Assembly: GCA_012523875.1 (NCBI GenBank)
Contig: JAAYSW010000010.1
Span: 1 to 6,749, forward strand
DNA: 6,749 bases
Direction of reading: 5' to 3'
Origin: Clostridiales bacterium
GTDB lineage: Bacteria > Bacillota > Clostridia > Oscillospirales > Ruminococcaceae
Below, in pieces: positions 6,492 to 6,749 of this stretch. The translations under genes and the position numbers were made by a program. Position 1 is the stretch's first letter; each line of letters opens with the position of its first letter. The notes under the pieces were generated by a model, which was not told where the DNA came from, searched no databases, and saw nothing but the letters and a program-made list of their open reading frames with translations.

Positions 6492-6749
6492 TCAGATACC
6501 TACTCCCAATTTTTTAAACAACCTGTTCAGTGAGGACATCTCTGGAACCAAAATCATATTACTATTAGCAACTTCATTTCCTATCCCAAATGAATCCTCA
6601 ATAAATAGAACCTTGTCCCCAATATTTGCGAATTCAATTGCAGGTACACTAAGGATTGCTCCAGCCATATCTACACATATAGAGGGGGTAGATAGGGTTA
6701 TTATAAGACCAGTCATGCTTGAAAGTGCCTTAGCATATGCACCCGCCAT
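6492..6749 (-). CDS. cheC: CheY-P phosphatase CheC, C-terminal part (5' end outside window)
   Basis: The last 85 residues of a CheC-family protein, with the frame still open at the window edge; full CheC is about 200 residues. The fragment opens with MAGAYAKALSSMTGL, which corresponds to the helix just after the second E-x2-N phosphatase site, so the ATG at 6749 is internal and the active-site residues are off the window. Then comes the family-typical VDMAGAILSVPAIEFANIGDK core, the FIEDSFG strand, NSNMILVPEM, and a C-terminal helix ending LFKKLGVGI. CheC dephosphorylates CheY-P and forms a complex with CheD. FliY and CheX are related alternatives, but the VDMAGAILSVPAIEF stretch and the coupled cheD favour CheC. 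Its stop overlaps the cheD start region. Confidence 0.9.
   Translation of the reverse strand: MAGAYAKALSSMTGLIITLSTPSICVDMAGAILSVPAIEFANIGDKVLFIEDSFGIGNEVANSNMILVPEMSSLNRLFKKLGVGI

Noticed and set aside
5987..6533. Two overlapping plus-strand open frames opposite cheD and the cheC end
   Set aside because: Both are antisense to clearly recognised CheD and CheC, and neither translation resembles a real protein family.
6747..6749. ATG at the right edge as the start of cheC
   Set aside because: The residues that follow align to the middle of CheC, just after the second phosphatase motif, so this is an internal methionine.

Overview
This window is a chemotaxis (che) gene cluster from an AT-rich, low-GC Gram-positive bacterium, most likely a motile member of the class Clostridia. 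The evidence is AT-rich coding sequence, purine-rich Shine-Dalgarno sites (GGAGG, AGGTGA), a clostridial-style receptor C-terminus, and CheC and CheD, which enteric bacteria lack but Firmicutes, Thermotogae and some archaea have. I cannot name a genus from the sequence alone.

Layout, plus strand: the 3' part of a methyl-accepting chemotaxis protein gene (1-759) enters from the left edge. After an 84-base AT-rich gap come cheA (844-2997), a first cheW (3013-3477), cheR (about 3483-4313), cheB (about 4364-5407) and a second cheW (5431-5934). From cheA onward the spacing is tight (15, 5, 50 and 23 bases), as in one operon. Minus strand: the 3' part of cheC enters from the right edge (6749-6492), followed 1 base later by cheD (6490-6002). 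The two blocks converge on a near-ideal 15-bp stem-loop at 5939-5974 that probably terminates transcription from both sides. No other intergenic stretch exceeds 100 bases, and there is no RNA gene, mobile element, CRISPR array or long repeat.

How the genes work together: the receptor sends signals through CheW to the histidine kinase CheA. CheA phosphorylates CheB (present) and CheY (not in the window). CheR methylates and CheB demethylates receptor glutamates for adaptation. CheD deamidates receptor glutamines, and CheC is a CheY-P phosphatase that binds CheD. Two distinct CheW adaptors bracket the adaptation enzymes. The receptor has no CheR-tethering pentapeptide, and CheR has the shorter beta-subdomain loop expected of a tether-independent enzyme, so these two proteins fit each other.

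I found no undescribed system. All seven plus- and minus-strand proteins and the receptor fragment belong to known chemotaxis families. The points worth a second look are modest: sequence divergence of the second CheW, the split of cheCD from the main operon with no cheY in view, a shortened loop in the CheB receiver, and the 36-heptad-like receptor paired with CheC/CheD.
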